A stretch of DNA of 64,000 bases from Desmodus rotundus (Eukaryota; Chordata; Mammalia; Chiroptera; Phyllostomidae): the NCBI RefSeq assembly GCF_022682495.2, contig NC_071391.1, positions 41,011,998 to 41,075,997 of the forward strand, given 5' to 3'. Position 1 is the stretch's first letter. Each line of letters begins with the position of its first letter. Positions 42,515-54,135 of this stretch are shown piece after piece. Under the pieces are notes generated by a model. The model was not told the DNA's origin, did no database searches, and saw only the letters and a program-made list of their open reading frames with translations. A program made the position numbers and the translations under genes.

Positions 42515-42710
42515 AGATATTTGGAGCATTTGCTGAGCATCAGGAGCTGTGTTAGTAACTCCTCTCATCCTCACAACCAGGCTAGGGAGTAAGTGCTATT
42601 ATCATACCCATTTTACAGCAGAAGAAACTGAGGTACAGAGAAGGCAAAGATCTTGCCCAAAGTCACACAGCTGGCCAATGTGTGAAGCGAGCTGGATTCA
42701 CACACCAGCG
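42515..42710 (+). mobile_element. MIR SINE relic
   Basis: GAGCATTTGCTGAGCATCAG, CTCATCCTCACAACCAGGCT, CCCATTTTACAGCAGAAGAA, ACTGAGGTACAGAGAAGGCA, GTCACACAGCTGGCCAATGT: a well-preserved MIR 3' half. Confidence 0.92.
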
Positions 42711-44559
42711 GCCTGGGTCCAGAGCCCCAAACTGGGGCTGCTTCCTGCCTCCCACGGCTCCTGCTCCGCACGGGCACACACGCACAGGCACAGCCTGTCT
42801 CTCCAGGCTCCTGGGGCACCCGACAGGTCCATCAGCTCCTTCTCCGTCTGGCACAGCATCGACACTCTCTAAAGGCTGTGACCTCTTTATTTATCAACTT
42901 CCATGCGTCATCACTGTTGCTGAGGACACAGCAGACAAAATAAATCACCCTGGAGTAGAGAGCAGGGGCAGAAAGGTGGGCTGTTGCTTGCCTACTGGGA
43001 CCCTTGACCTGAGCCTTATTTCCATCCCTGTTGGGCTCCCAGGAGGGGCAGCAGAAAGGGGGTGGTCCCAGCCTCAGAGGCCAAGGCAGCATGGGAAAGT
43101 GCCACCCAAGGGCCTCTGTCCTCCAGGACCCAGGATCTTCGGACAGAGCCCCGCAGAGACAAAAGAGGCCAGCCTGGCCCTCCACACCGCCCCTCCCAAA
43201 GCTGCAATCAGCAGCTGACTAGAGCCTAGAAGACTTCCCATTCAAGAATTTGAGGCTGCTTTTCCCCTTTATTCCCAAATTATGACACCTTAAAGCAATC
43301 AGAATCAAGTTGGAAGGTCTCAGGAGCCTGAAGTAATTGAATCTATTAAATAGACACTTTAGATTCTGTCCTAAGGGAGCAGAATCTGGAGGCAGAGTGA
43401 GGTGCAGAAATGAGACGGCTCTCCATGTCTCTCTTCCTGCTGAGGCTGTGCCTGAGGACGTGGGGTGTGTGGGAGCCACTGGCACCAGAGCCAGCGGGCG
43501 GGCGAGTGAGTGAGTGTGCGTGTGAGGTGGCCCTGCAGTCTGAGTGCATCTGCACAAGAACACTTGTTGGATGGTGTGCTAACGTGTGTGCATGGGGGAG
43601 ATCCGAGTGTGTGCTCCTGTGAGTTCTAAGGGGCATGTACATGAATGTTTACTCAAAACCGGCGGTGAGTTTTCCTGTTCAAACGGCTTCCCAGGCTGAC
43701 ATTTTAAGTGTATGCCCTTGGATTCCATCAAAAAGCCACTTCAGTGAACCGCCTGAGAACTGCTGCACCAGGCCACGGTTACAACACAACTGTGCTATGG
43801 TGTGACCCTTGAAGAAGGGCCTCAGCTTTTTAAATTTAGCCCCAGAAACTCGTCATCTCTACTGAGACGTTGCCACACAGCAGGACCAGCATGCCCTCCT
43901 CACCACCTGTCCCCATCTGCAGGGATGAGGTATTTGCCATGAATTTAAATTATCCTTGCTGCATCTCAGGCATTTGCAAACATGGCCATGATTTGGGGGT
44001 GGTGGGGTGGTGAAGGAATGCGTGTGCACTAAGCAGCCCGAAGGAGACCCTCACAGCTGCCCCCCCAGCTGGAGGAAGCCCGTGCCAGCTCCCCTCAGCA
44101 AGACTAGTTCACCCCCCAAGGAAGAAGGCTAGCATTTTGCAAACTTGCTATTTCCACGTCAAGCCTTCAATTTTCTATTTCTAATTTAACAGTTTTATTG
44201 CATCTGGGCCACCTCTAGTCCACTTTGGAAGCAAAAGGGTATTAATAATAAATGAATTTCTATTCAGATTGGGCACTAAGTCCCAAGGTGCCAGGCCTAG
44301 TACCCTGCCTAGTAGCCTGGTGCTGTAAACTTGCAGCCTAAGAAAGGCCATTCCAATCAATCAAACGTTGACTAGACCTGACTGGGCCCAGAGGTGCACG
44401 CAGGCCTTTGACAGGCATCAGGCTCCATCCTGCCGCCTCAGGGAGCTGTCAGTCTGGCAGGAGGGACCGGAAGCTTCAAGGTGCTGGCGTTACAATACAG
44501 GTATACAAAGTGCTGGTGGCCAGGGACCCAGAGGAGGGGCAGACAATGGTCCCAAAGGG

Positions 44560-45240
44560 AGGGAAGTCAGGTTAGGACGAGCCCTTCTTGAGAATGAAAA
44601 AGGGTGACAGTTGAACTGGGTCCTGAAGGATGAGTAAGGTTTTGACAGACTGATAAGAAAGGAAGAGGGAAGTTTAACAGGTACTAAGATTCTATGACCC
44701 GCCAGGTGCTGTGCCGGTGCCGGGTGTTTTGCCCAAACGGCATTCCAGACAGAGCGGGTGATATGAGCAAAGCCACGGGGATATGAATCTATGTGACCGA
44801 TGCACTTGAAAGCCAAGGTGGGGAGCCCTGGCCAGGTAGCTCAGTTGGTCAGAGTGTCGTCCTGATACCCCAAGGTTGCAGGTCTGATCCCCAGTCAGGG
44901 CACATACAAGAATCAACCAGTGAATGCATAAATAAGTAGAACAACATATCGAGGTTTCTTTCTCTCCCTGCCTTTCTCCCTCCCTCCCCCAAATCAATAA
45001 ATTAAAAAAGAAGAAGAAGAAAAAGAAAACCAAGGTGCAATCCAGTGTGGTGGCAGGTAGGTCAGTGTTTCGGTGAGGCAGGAAGGTTAAGGTGGGACCA
45101 GACTACGTGGCATTCTGAACACAAGCCAGGCTGGGGAGTTTGGATTCTATCCTACAGCCAACCAGAGACCACTAGAGGGTTTTAAGGCAAGCGTAAACTG
45201 CCCAGATTTACCGTTTAGAAAGATATAATTAGGAGCAAAA
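44560..45240 (+). repeat. Ancient interspersed repeat, split by a SINE
   Basis: GAACTGGGTCCTGAAGGATG, TTCCAGACAGAGCGGGTGAT, GAGTTTGGATTCTATCCTAC and GAGGGTTTTAAGGCAAGCGT keep the order of the same unassigned repeat as at 3880-5690. The VES SINE at 44825 interrupts it. Confidence 0.5.
44825..45025 (+). mobile_element. VES-type SINE, intact
   Basis: CCCTGGCCAGGTAGCTCAGT head, CCCAAGGTTGCAGGTCTGAT, CCCAGTCAGGGCACATACAA, pyrimidine tract, AAATCAATAAATTAAAAAAG tail with GAA repeats. Flanks AAGCCAAGGTG (44810-44820) and AAACCAAGGTG (45027-45037) form the target-site duplication. Confidence 0.9.
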
Positions 45241-46599
45241 TGGGGGACAGAGGGACACAAGATCAGAGGTACTGAAAACTGTGAGCTGGCTATTGGGAAG
45301 AGATGAGTGGGCCCCACGCCAGAGCCCCGTCAGCGCCCCTTCAAAGCTGCGGACAGACACCGTGGTGGTGCGGTTGCGTGAGTGTGGGTGGCAGACGGCT
45401 TGGGTAACTGCAGAGTACACACAGACCACCGCCCTGGCACACGTGATTAAAGTGAGACAATGCAGACTCACCGGTGTCTGAAAATGTAGGGTAACCACTG
45501 GTAGGATTAAAAACAATATGTCTATTTTCCAAATCACTGCAGAACACCCCCCAAAACCAAGCACTGGCCAAAGGAAACATAAAACTTGTAAAGCATAGAA
45601 CAGGGTATAGTCCAGCCTCGGTTCTCAACATCTTCCATCTCCAACAATCGGTTCCCGACCCGACAACCCTTTCAGGCTGACACCTGTATGGTCAGTCATG
45701 CGTTCCTCAGGCAACAAAGGAGAACTGGCTTTCAAACAGGAACTCTGTTTGAAGTTCATCTCCGATGAAAAGGAACTCTCCAGCTGAGCCTCCGAATTAA
45801 TAGATATCACATTCCAAAGTGAGGTGGGATGACACCAGATGGGACTTGGGAAAGAGGCAGTGGAAACCTGGGTCTGCACCATCAGCCCAGACCCAGCTGT
45901 AGTACATAAAAAGCAGGAGAGGCTGAAGAAAGGGTTGTTGGAGCTTTAAGAGGAATTTGAGAGAGATCCTTGAAGGACCAGTGAGCCCCAAGGGATGAAG
46001 GGTGCTTGAAGGAGGCTGCCTAAGAGAGCTTACTAGGTGGCCACAACGGTCTTGGGCAACTGATTCATGCCTGACAAATGCAAAAAGCGGTGGCAGCTGG
46101 CTGCCCTGATGGCCAAGGAGGTGCTGCTGCTTCAGGGTCAGCCTGTGCTGACAGGCTTATGGGGCAAAGGACACGTGATCATTTCCTGTGGACCAATGGA
46201 GGTTCCAGCATGAGGGCCAGATGTGGTTGATTGTCTTAGATCCCTGCCAAGAGGGCCCCGGTGGGGGAGGTGACACGGGGGGAGTGGATGAGCCCAGGTT
46301 TCCCAGGGCCTGAGAAAGGAACCATAGTGCCGTATGAAGCCATGGAAAGAGAGCATCATCCACATCAAGGCAGCTGCCCTTGGGGGGATGCCCCAGCGGT
46401 GGAATGGCCTCCAAGAACCGACAGAAGCACCCCAATGAGAGAAAGGCCCAGAGAGTGTGCAGCTCATCAGACCCCCGGTCAGGGAAGAACTTTCCCACCC
46501 CACTCCTGTCCTCTCCCCACTCCCGGCCTTCACCTTGGAAAGGGTCAGAACTGCTAGCCCACCTCTTTCCTGTAGGCAGCTGGCCTGCAGCAGACCGTG

Positions 46600-46840
46600 A
46601 CAGACAAGAGGAGTTCATGTCGCTGACAGCTAAGTGTCTTAATTACAATGGACAGGACATGTTAATTACTGACAGACTGACCGCTGGTTACCTAGAAACG
46701 CTCAGGAAAGCCATGGGACTTTCCCCCAACATCACCTAGGTTTAGGGGGAAAGAACAGCCCCATAGAATAAAATTAAAGAGACCGTGGGAGGCGAAAATA
46801 AGGTTTGCTTTGATGATTACATCTCATGAGTCACACCTAT
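46600..46840. other. TAAT-rich block, candidate regulatory element
   Basis: GTGTCTTAATTACAATGGAC, GACATGTTAATTACTGACAG and TAAAATTAAAGAGACC place two TTAATTA homeodomain-type cores and an ACAATGG SOX-like core within 50 bp. No repeat is recognised. About 5.7 kb upstream of TUB exon 1. Confidence 0.3.
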
Positions 46841-46844
46841 TCAG

Positions 46845-47015
46845 CCTGGCAGCTACACATGGCATCTCCCATTTAAGCCTCACAACAACCCTGGGAGGCA
46901 GATACTATTATTATCCCCATTTTACAGATGGAAGACGGGGAGTTACATAACCTGCTGGGAGTCGCACAGACAATGAGTGCAAGAGTTCAAATTAAAGTCC
47001 AGGCAGTGGACAGTT
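46845..47015 (+). mobile_element. MIR SINE relic
   Basis: CCATTTAAGCCTCACAACAA, CCCTGGGAGGCAGATACTAT, TATTATCCCCATTTTACAGA, CGCACAGACAATGAGTGCAA: MIR 3' half. Confidence 0.92.
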
Positions 47016-47089
47016 CTGGAGCCTGGAGGCTTCACTGCCATCCCCTAGAGAAAGCCACATGACGACAGCCGCAGCCCTCTGACTCGGTA

Positions 47090-47330
47090 CTTCCTGTTGT
47101 GGAAAGCTAGCCAAGGACACTGTCCGAGGGAGTCGAAAGTCTGTGTACAGGGATGCTCGTTGCAGCTTTATTTCTAAGGGGGGAAACTGGCAGGAGTGGG
47201 GGCTGCAAAGTGTCTGTCAACGGGGACTTGGTTACGTCAATAACTCTGTTCACAGGATGGATCGTTAAGCGTCCTGTTCGGGGAGTTCAGTGACAGGGGA
47301 CAGGTTTCTGAGATGGGATGCCATATTGCA
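47090..47330 (+). mobile_element. Possible L1M fragment
   Basis: GTACAGGGATGCTCGTTGCA, GCTTTATTTCTAAGGGGGGA, AACTGGCAGGAG and TGGTTACGTCAATAACTCTG resemble the old L1 3' phrase seen at 57620-57790. Weak. Confidence 0.4.
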
Positions 47331-48604
47331 GGGAAGTGTCAAGGCCTGTGAGGAATCTCCTCGCGCTGGCGCCTACATGAACGGCCTCGTAAAAACTTGC
47401 CAAGGGAGAGAGACACACATCTAGTGCAATCAGCTAGGCCACCCTAGCGCCCCCATCCCCCTCTCCCTGTGGTTTCTCCCTCCAGGTGCTCAGGCTTCCT
47501 CTGAACTCCAGCTTTTGGCTCCTGGATCTCCTAGTGACCCCTAAAGGGCACCTACTACACCCCCACCAGCACAGCTGGGAAGGCAGACAGTAAATCCTGT
47601 TGGTGCACAATGGGTTTGGTAACTAAATAAATACGACGATACAAGCCATGCAGCTGACATATCCTTAGTCACCTAGTGCACCAATGATATATTACCACGA
47701 TGACAACCAGGTGGCCACACTAACGCCTGCGGGCACGAAAACACACCTGCAATTTTGATCCAGGTTATTTACCTTGGAGAAGGGCAGGGAAACGAGGGAA
47801 TGAGAACTGAACCTTAAGGGGTGCGAGGCAGGGGAGAGCTGGGAGTCCCGGAGCTGAAGCACAGCGGCTCAGTCCGCGGAAGCTTCCACTGCCCCAGCCA
47901 AGTCCTCCTGCCCACTTCCCACATGCCTTCTGAGCCCAGCTCTCCTAGGATCGGGGCGTGAGGTTATAAATAGGAAAGGCCTCAGAGGAGCGGTGCCCAG
48001 GGCCTGTGCTCGGCCTGCAGGAGGGTTTGTTTTACCAGCGTTATTAAATTTGCAGATAAGCGACAAGGAGTTAAGCTGATCAGGAAGAGAGGGAGAGTTC
48101 TCCTGTGTTCAGAACGCAGCATTTATCCAGCAGAGCCCTCTCCTTTGTCAAACAGAGTCCTTGCCTTTGCGTCCTCCAGCAAAGAACATTTTATTTGTAA
48201 CCTTTCAAGAAAAGGCCGTGAGTTTGCATTTTTGACCTGTTTTTTCCTCATCTAAGAAAACCATGGTTCTTTAAAATGGAAAATGAATTTTAAAAAAACC
48301 TACTCTGAATTCATAAACTAAGCTTCCTAGCAAGAGAAATCAGAGCCTGAAATACATTTTAAACTACTGGCACAGTTTATTACCCCAAACATCATCTTTC
48401 TGCTCCATGGCCCTTCCCTTTTGTGGCTAATGGCCCATAACTATCAAAGTCTACGGCCACCAGATCACTGAGGAAGAAGTGATGCCTTGAAAGTGGGTGC
48501 TGTGGGACTGGAGTCCAGTCGTTCCACCTCTCTGGTTTCATTTTCTCATCTATGAAATGGGGATGAAGTTCCAAGACCTTCACAGGTAGCAGGTGTAGAA
48601 GAAA

Positions 48605-48740
48605 GAACACCAGACCCAGACTGGAGTCCTGGCTCTATTGCTTTGTGCTGTGTGTCCTTAGGGAAGTACATTGCCTCTCTGTGCTCCATGAAAATCAGCA
48701 GGTGGGATGGTCTGAAAGGCAACCTTCCAGCACTAAATTT
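48605..48740 (+). mobile_element. MIR SINE relic
   Basis: CAGACTGGAGTCCTGGCTCT, ATTGCTTTGTGCTGTGTGTC, CCTTAGGGAAGTACATTGCC, TCTCTGTGCTCCATGAAAAT follow the MIR 5' core. Confidence 0.75.
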
Positions 48741-49024
48741 CTCCAACATTTGACTGTTTACAGCAGGGCTGTTTTCCCCTGAAACAGGGGTAAAAGTCTT
48801 GTATTTCATAGAAGAAACACAGCACTAAGAACACCCTGGACTTAGCAAAGCTGAATTCTCGTCCTCCTCTTTGTGCTAAGGCACTGGGTGGCCAGGGACC
48901 TGCCCTGGGCTCACCTCGGTCTCCTCACCCGTGAAGTCAGAGAGATTCCTGTGTTCCCGATGCAGGGGGTGTGTGAGCCTGTGGTGCTGTGTCCAAAGTC
49001 TAAAGCAGCACAGAGGTGTGACAG

Positions 49025-49145
49025 CGTTTAGTGATCCGAGCTCCCACTTACTAAGCCCTTGAGTCGGACGGGCGCTGTGCTAAATGCTACATGTACTACC
49101 TCATCGATTGCTCGCAGCAGCCCGAGGAGCTGTGATCCAGACGGA
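49025..49145 (+). mobile_element. MIR SINE relic
   Basis: CACTTACTAAGCCCTTGAGT, CGGGCGCTGTGCTAAATGCT, ACATGTACTACCTCATCGAT, AGCAGCCCGAGGAGC: MIR 3' half. Confidence 0.8.
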
Positions 49146-49951
49146 AGCACACGCGCTGTGGGTGGTCACCACAGCAAGGCTTCACCCCGCCTCCGCCAGG
49201 GCCTGTGCCCCAGGCCTGGGCCCATCGCAGCTGAGAATGAGAACAGGGCCCGGCGGCTGCCCTGCCTGGGCTCTAGCAGGGAGGAGAGGGCCCCTGAGCA
49301 TCTCTGATCATGCACGGGGAGTAGGCCGTGTGCAGCCAGCCCCCTTTTAGATTTCTTTGGGTGAGATCACATGCAGGTCTGGTAGGGCAGGGAGTGGGGA
49401 CACCTCTGCCTTTCTTCAACTCCAGGCCGCCTTGGGCCTCTCTACCTGATTCCAGGTCCTCATCACAGCCCACCTTCCTGCCATGTCTCCTTGGCAGGCA
49501 CCACCCTCCCTGCCCCTGCTGACCCTGCCACCCTGAGGCTAGCAGGGAGTGGGTGCCTCAGGGATAGGGGCTCTGCTCAGTGAGATGAGGGAGCTGGACA
49601 TCACAGGCCAGGTGGCCCTGACCCAGCCTTCATACTCATTGGGACTTCCGAGGCCTCCCTGGAGATGGGCAAGGGGTGCTGGCCCTCAGAACGGACTTCT
49701 TGAGGTCTCTGTTCCCCTGCAGGCAGGGCCGTGGGAGGTGCTGGGTGCTCCTCTAGCTGCGGTCACCCTCCACTCCTCCTCGGTCTCTTGACCACCTGTT
49801 CCAAAATGCCCGTTCTCTGGATTGGGTCCCAGCTCCCTGTTCTCCCCTCTCAGCCTGTCTGGATCCCATGAGCTATCGGTACCCGTTTCTCTGGCTCAAC
49901 CCAAACTATTCTTAACTTTGCCCCACCCCACCTCTTAGCTCTGATACAGTG

Positions 49952-50164
49952 TACAGTGGTGCCTTGGTACTCATCCCTAATTTGTTTTGGAACTTGTGAC
50001 GAGTGCCGCAACCAAAGAGTACCAAACGATGAAGCACTTCCTCTTGCGGGCCGGCTTCGGGACTCAAACAAGTTCTAGCAGGCGCCTCTAGCCTCGTCAA
50101 AACGTGACGAGTGCAGGGTTTGACCAGTTCTGAAGCCAGCGAGGACTGAGGGATGACTGCAGTA
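49952..50164 (+). mobile_element. TA-flanked non-autonomous DNA transposon, copy 1
   Basis: Starts TACAGTGGTGCCTTGGTACT and ends GGGATGACTGCAGTA. The CAGT ends and TA flanks suggest a Tc1/mariner-Tigger-type element. The interior has recurring CGAGTGC/ACGAGTG words and no transposase frame. Shorter than copy 2 (about 213 versus 262 bp), so internally deleted. Confidence 0.6.
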
Positions 50165-50264
50165 CCCACCCCTGCCCCCACCCCAGTAGGTGACCAGACA
50201 CTTGCGGGAATCACTGGCTAACGTCATCACCTGATCTGAAAATGCATTTGTGTCTTGGGCATCA

Positions 50265-50370
50265 GGAAACACGAGTTCTAGGCCCAAGTCCCTGACCTCT
50301 TACCTGATCACAGACAAATCTCCTCTCAGCTTTCTGGGCCTCAATGCATCAGTCTATAAGATGAGGGGGT
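50265..50370 (+). mobile_element. MIR SINE relic
   Basis: GAGTTCTAGGCCCAAGTCCC, CAGACAAATCTCCTCTCAGC, TTTCTGGGCCTCAATGCATC, AGTCTATAAGATGAGGGGGT match the MIR 5' core. Confidence 0.75.
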
Positions 50371-51355
50371 TGGATTCGTGTTTAAGGTCCCCACTATCAC
50401 TGGAGTCCCCTTATCGAGGGTCCCATCTGACAATTTACATAAAAAGCACACCCCTGTCTCACCTCCCACCCCAACTGTCCTCAGAGAACTGAGCAGAGAA
50501 CACCAGCGCAGGCTCCCCTCGCTCTCACATGTCCCAGCAGAAGGTGTGATGAGCAGAGACCCATCCCTGACCCGGCCACACGCCCCGGAAGACAGAAGGA
50601 GGCACAGAACGTACCCTGGAGAGAGGGTCTGAAGTCCCTCCCTCCCCGTGAGAAAGAGAAGAGTGATAAGCACGTGTGAACAACCCAATGGGAAAGTGAA
50701 CAGACAAGTCCCAGGTGGCCGCAATCTCCTCCTCCCTCCCCCCAATACCAATCCGTCACCGGGCGGCTGCTGTTAAATGCTATGTACCTCTTCCGTCAGT
50801 CCCCTTCTCACCATCTCCCACGCCACCACCCTCATCCAAACTACTTCATCTGTCGCATGCTAGGATGCTTCAGAGGGTGGACCCAGGAGCCGGATCTCAG
50901 GTTGCAAACAGGCTCTGCCACTGACTTCCTTGGAACCTGGGGACTTAATAATTAATACATGTAAACCACTTCAAACAGTGCCTGGCACGCAGTAAGGAGA
51001 TGCATGAGTTAGCTGTTACATAATGATCTGCGCCCCGTTTCCCCTCCGGCCTCCCTGCAGTCTGCTCTCACACGGCTGTGAGAGTGATCTTTTCACCATG
51101 CAAATCCACCATCGCACCTGCCGCTTTAAATCCTTCCCTGCCTTACCTTGTTCACAGACCCCAAAATCTTAAGTGTCTGCAAAGCCAGTCCAGCTTCTGT
51201 TCTCCAGACATACTGGTCTGCCTTCAAGTGTTCTCCTCACCTCCGCAGATGCTGTCTCCTTGGCCTGGAATCTACCGCCCACCCGGCGCCTCCCAGACCC
51301 AGGCCCTATCACTGAGTCCGACTTTGTGGTTCAGTGAGGATGAAGCCAGACCAGC

Positions 51356-51617
51356 TACAGTGGTACCTCGGTGTGGTCCTCGTCGTTAATTCCTTCCAAA
51401 ACTCGTGACCAGTGCCCAAATCCATGAGTATCGAGCAAGTGACGAGTGATGAAGCATTTTCTCTTGTGGGGCGGCCACGTGACTCGTACAAATTCTAGCA
51501 AGTGCCACAAGCCCTGAGCAAGTGCCGAGTGCGGAAACATTTTTTTTTCTTGTCAAAATGCGATGAGTACAAGGTCTGATGAATTCTGAAGCCAACGCGC
51601 CGCAAGGGATGACTGTA
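51356..51617 (+). mobile_element. TA-flanked non-autonomous DNA transposon, copy 2
   Basis: Starts TACAGTGGTACCTCGGTGTG and ends GGGATGACTGTA. The reverse complement of the right end, TACAGTCATCCC, resembles the left end TACAGTGGTACC. Shares with copy 1 the phrases GATGAAGCA, TTCTCTTG/TCCTCTTG, CAAATTCTAGCA/CAAGTTCTAGCA and TTCTGAAGCCA in the same order and orientation. Confidence 0.65.
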
Positions 51618-51779
51618 CTGGTGTTTTGCTAAAGTTCCTCAGAGCCGCATTGATTGACGACAGCCTTTAGTCTGCTGCGTTAGAAAGGTGGAGTCGGAGT
51701 TTATATTTTTGCAAATGACACACTGCCCTGGGATCTTGAGAAAACTTACGGGAATCAGTGAGAAAACCTCTAGAACCAG

Positions 51780-53200
51780 AAAGTTCAAAAAGGTCTCCCG
51801 ATGAAAAGATATTGTAAAAAGAAAATAGTCAATAACATTCTTCTTACTATTATAAAATAATCATTTACAGAATGAAATGAAAAAGACATCTCATCTCCAA
51901 TGGCAAGATTAGGTATCAAAGGTTTTAAACTAATATTAATGAGACGTATCTGTGATCCACAGGAAGAAAATTATAAAATATAATTGAGATTTATAAAAAG
52001 AACTTGGATAAATAGAGATTCCTAATGTATTCCGACATACTAGGAAGACTGTTTCAAAGATAGTAGTTCTTCCTAAATTAGATTTCATTTAGTTCAGAGC
52101 AAAATTCCAAGGGGATTCTGATAGTTCATAATGCAGAGGGATTTCTGAAGGTCCCTTTGGTGACGATCTAAGGAAAGGACGGCCAGCTGCCAGACAGTGT
52201 GTGAGCACGGGTCCCCTGATAAGAAGGCCAACGTGACCACCTAGACGTGCGTCCATTAACAGTGTCCCTAACTTTTGTCTCACAGAGCAGGCGGGTCAGG
52301 GATATTAATTAGTACCTCGAGTGAGTGTTCTTAGGAGTATATAGGCTAATAAGGGGTGAGGTGTTGTTTTCGAGATACCAATTTGGGAAACGGGCAGTGA
52401 GAGGCATACTCCTGCACCAAAGCAAAAATGTGGAGGGATGGGGACAGGCTGCACTAGAAGCTTGCTGGGGAGGTGGGAATCCCCTAGGGCATGGGGCGGC
52501 CTGCTCAGAGGGCCTGGGCCTGCTCCCCAGGTTCCCATCCTACACTGGCGGCAGCTGCCCAGGGGACCCCAGTCTCAGGGAAAGCCACAGTCACTGAGCA
52601 GTGGTGGGCACCAGCTACGTCCATCCTGAGAGAGCATGCCTACACCCTGCGGGTACCCTGTCCTACAGCCCAAGACTGCAGAGCACGGGGCAGCAGTGTG
52701 GGTGGTGGCCATGGAGTTCCAACCACTACTTCCTTCTTTGCGTATTTCACCCAATCCGTGGGCCTCTTTTCCAGTTTCAGAGCCGTGAGTTAAGCGTGTC
52801 CAGCTGACCCGTGTTGGTGCCCAGATTAGGGCAGCCTGGGATGGACTGTTTCCCAGCCTTTCACTCCTCTAGCCCTGGTAAACACTAACTGGAAAAATTT
52901 TTTAAAAACACACAAAAAACTAGGTAAGAGAAGTGCACAAAAATCTCATAAAGATGGTTAATGAGAGGAGGACCAGTCCCACTAGACAGCAAACTGTATC
53001 CCTATAAAGTGACAACTGAGACAGTGTGGTGACGTACACAAGCCTCCCCTGAACTTCAGCAGAGGAAGTAAGCAGTCCAGAAATATACCCCATTCTCCGT
53101 AAGAACTTAGTGTAAATGTTAGTTACAAAAAAGTACGAATGAGAAAAGTGAGTGCAAAACCGTGATGCCAAATGCACACAATAAAGTGTTTGTGTGCTTC
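51780..53200 (+). mobile_element. Old L1 ORF2 relic
   Basis: ATAATTGAGATTTATAAAAA, GAACTTGGATAAATAGAGAT, CAAAGATAGTAGTTCTTCCT, AGCAAAATTCCAAGGGGATT, and further on ACAACTGAGACAGTGTGGTG and AGTCCAGAAATATACCCCAT follow the order of an L1 ORF2 3' part. Many stops. The section 52180-52880 is not clearly L1. Confidence 0.6.
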
Positions 53201-53354
53201 CCTACGAGGGCAGAAGGAAACCTTCCAGAACTATGAGGTCATGGCTGATTTTCAGTGGAAGTAACCATGGTTACTACAGTAGGTATCTTATGTAGAAAAA
53301 GAACAAAGAAAAGATAGTACAGTTCAGCAAAGCAGAGAGCACCCCGAGCTGGCA

Positions 53355-53500
53355 GCCCGGGGTCTGAACTGCAGTCACTGCTCCCTGCTGAGTGACCTCG
53401 GGCTGCGTCTGTCCACTCCTGGGTCTCAGTCTGTTTCAAAGATAAAGTATTAATGCAGATGATCCCTACTGGCCCCTCCAGCTCAGCCATTCTGGGATGT
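53355..53500 (+). mobile_element. MIR SINE relic
   Basis: GGTCTGAACTGCAGTCACTG, CTCCCTGCTGAGTGACCTCG, GGGTCTCAGTCTGTTTCAAA: MIR 5' core, diverged. Confidence 0.6.
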
Positions 53501-53799
53501 GACAATCTGGGACTCAGTGCCCAGTTCTGGCTTCAGCAGGATGAGGAGGGTCTGCGTGTTTGCAGGACACCACGCCCTGAGTGAGTGACAGAACACAGAT
53601 GGAGCTTAGTGGGAGGATGGGGCAGGGGACGACACTCCAGGAGACCGGAGGGCGGGAGGAGGCTGAGGAGAGAGGGCAGAGAGACCGCCTGTGTGTGTGC
53701 AGTGGGGGGGATGCAGACTGGGGGTGGGGAGCTGACAGCAGAGGCTCGGGTTGTGGCTGTGGAAAGTAGGAGAATACAAGTTCCCTGGGGAGAGGGATT

Positions 53800-53885
53800 T
53801 TCCCTGTTTCGTCCCCAGTACCTAGCACAGTGCCTGGAACAGAGGAGGAGATCAATAACTATGTGCTGAGTCAATAAATGAGGAT
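53800..53885 (+). mobile_element. L2 3'-end relic
   Basis: CCCCAGTACCTAGCACAGTG, CCTGGAACAGAGGAGGAGAT, CAATAACTATGTGCTGAGTC, AATAAATGAGG: classical L2 tail. Confidence 0.85.
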
Positions 53886-53939
53886 GAATCTTCCTGTTGT
53901 CTACCCCAAATAGTTTCTTAGGCACAAAATAGTAAGAGA

Positions 53940-54135
53940 GGCTAACATTTATTAAACACCTACTGTGTGCCCGGTGCTGTGCGTGTGTGGGGTCTCATTT
54001 CACCTTTACGGCAGCCCTATAGAGAAGGTCCTAGCATTACTCCCTGTCTACAGATCAGGAAACAGACTTCAAAAGGCAAAGCCACTTGCCCTAGTTCACA
54101 CGACTGGTAGGGAGCAGAGCCAAGTTCCCAAGCCA
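53940..54135 (+). mobile_element. MIR SINE relic
   Basis: AACATTTATTAAACACCTAC, TGTGTGCCCGGTGCTGTGCG, CAGATCAGGAAACAGACTTC, GGCAAAGCCACTTGCCCTAG: MIR 3' half. Confidence 0.92.

Noticed and set aside
49850..50214. Arg/Ser-rich - strand open frames
   Set aside because: They are translations of the TA-flanked DNA transposon and its twin at 51356-51617, which has no transposase.
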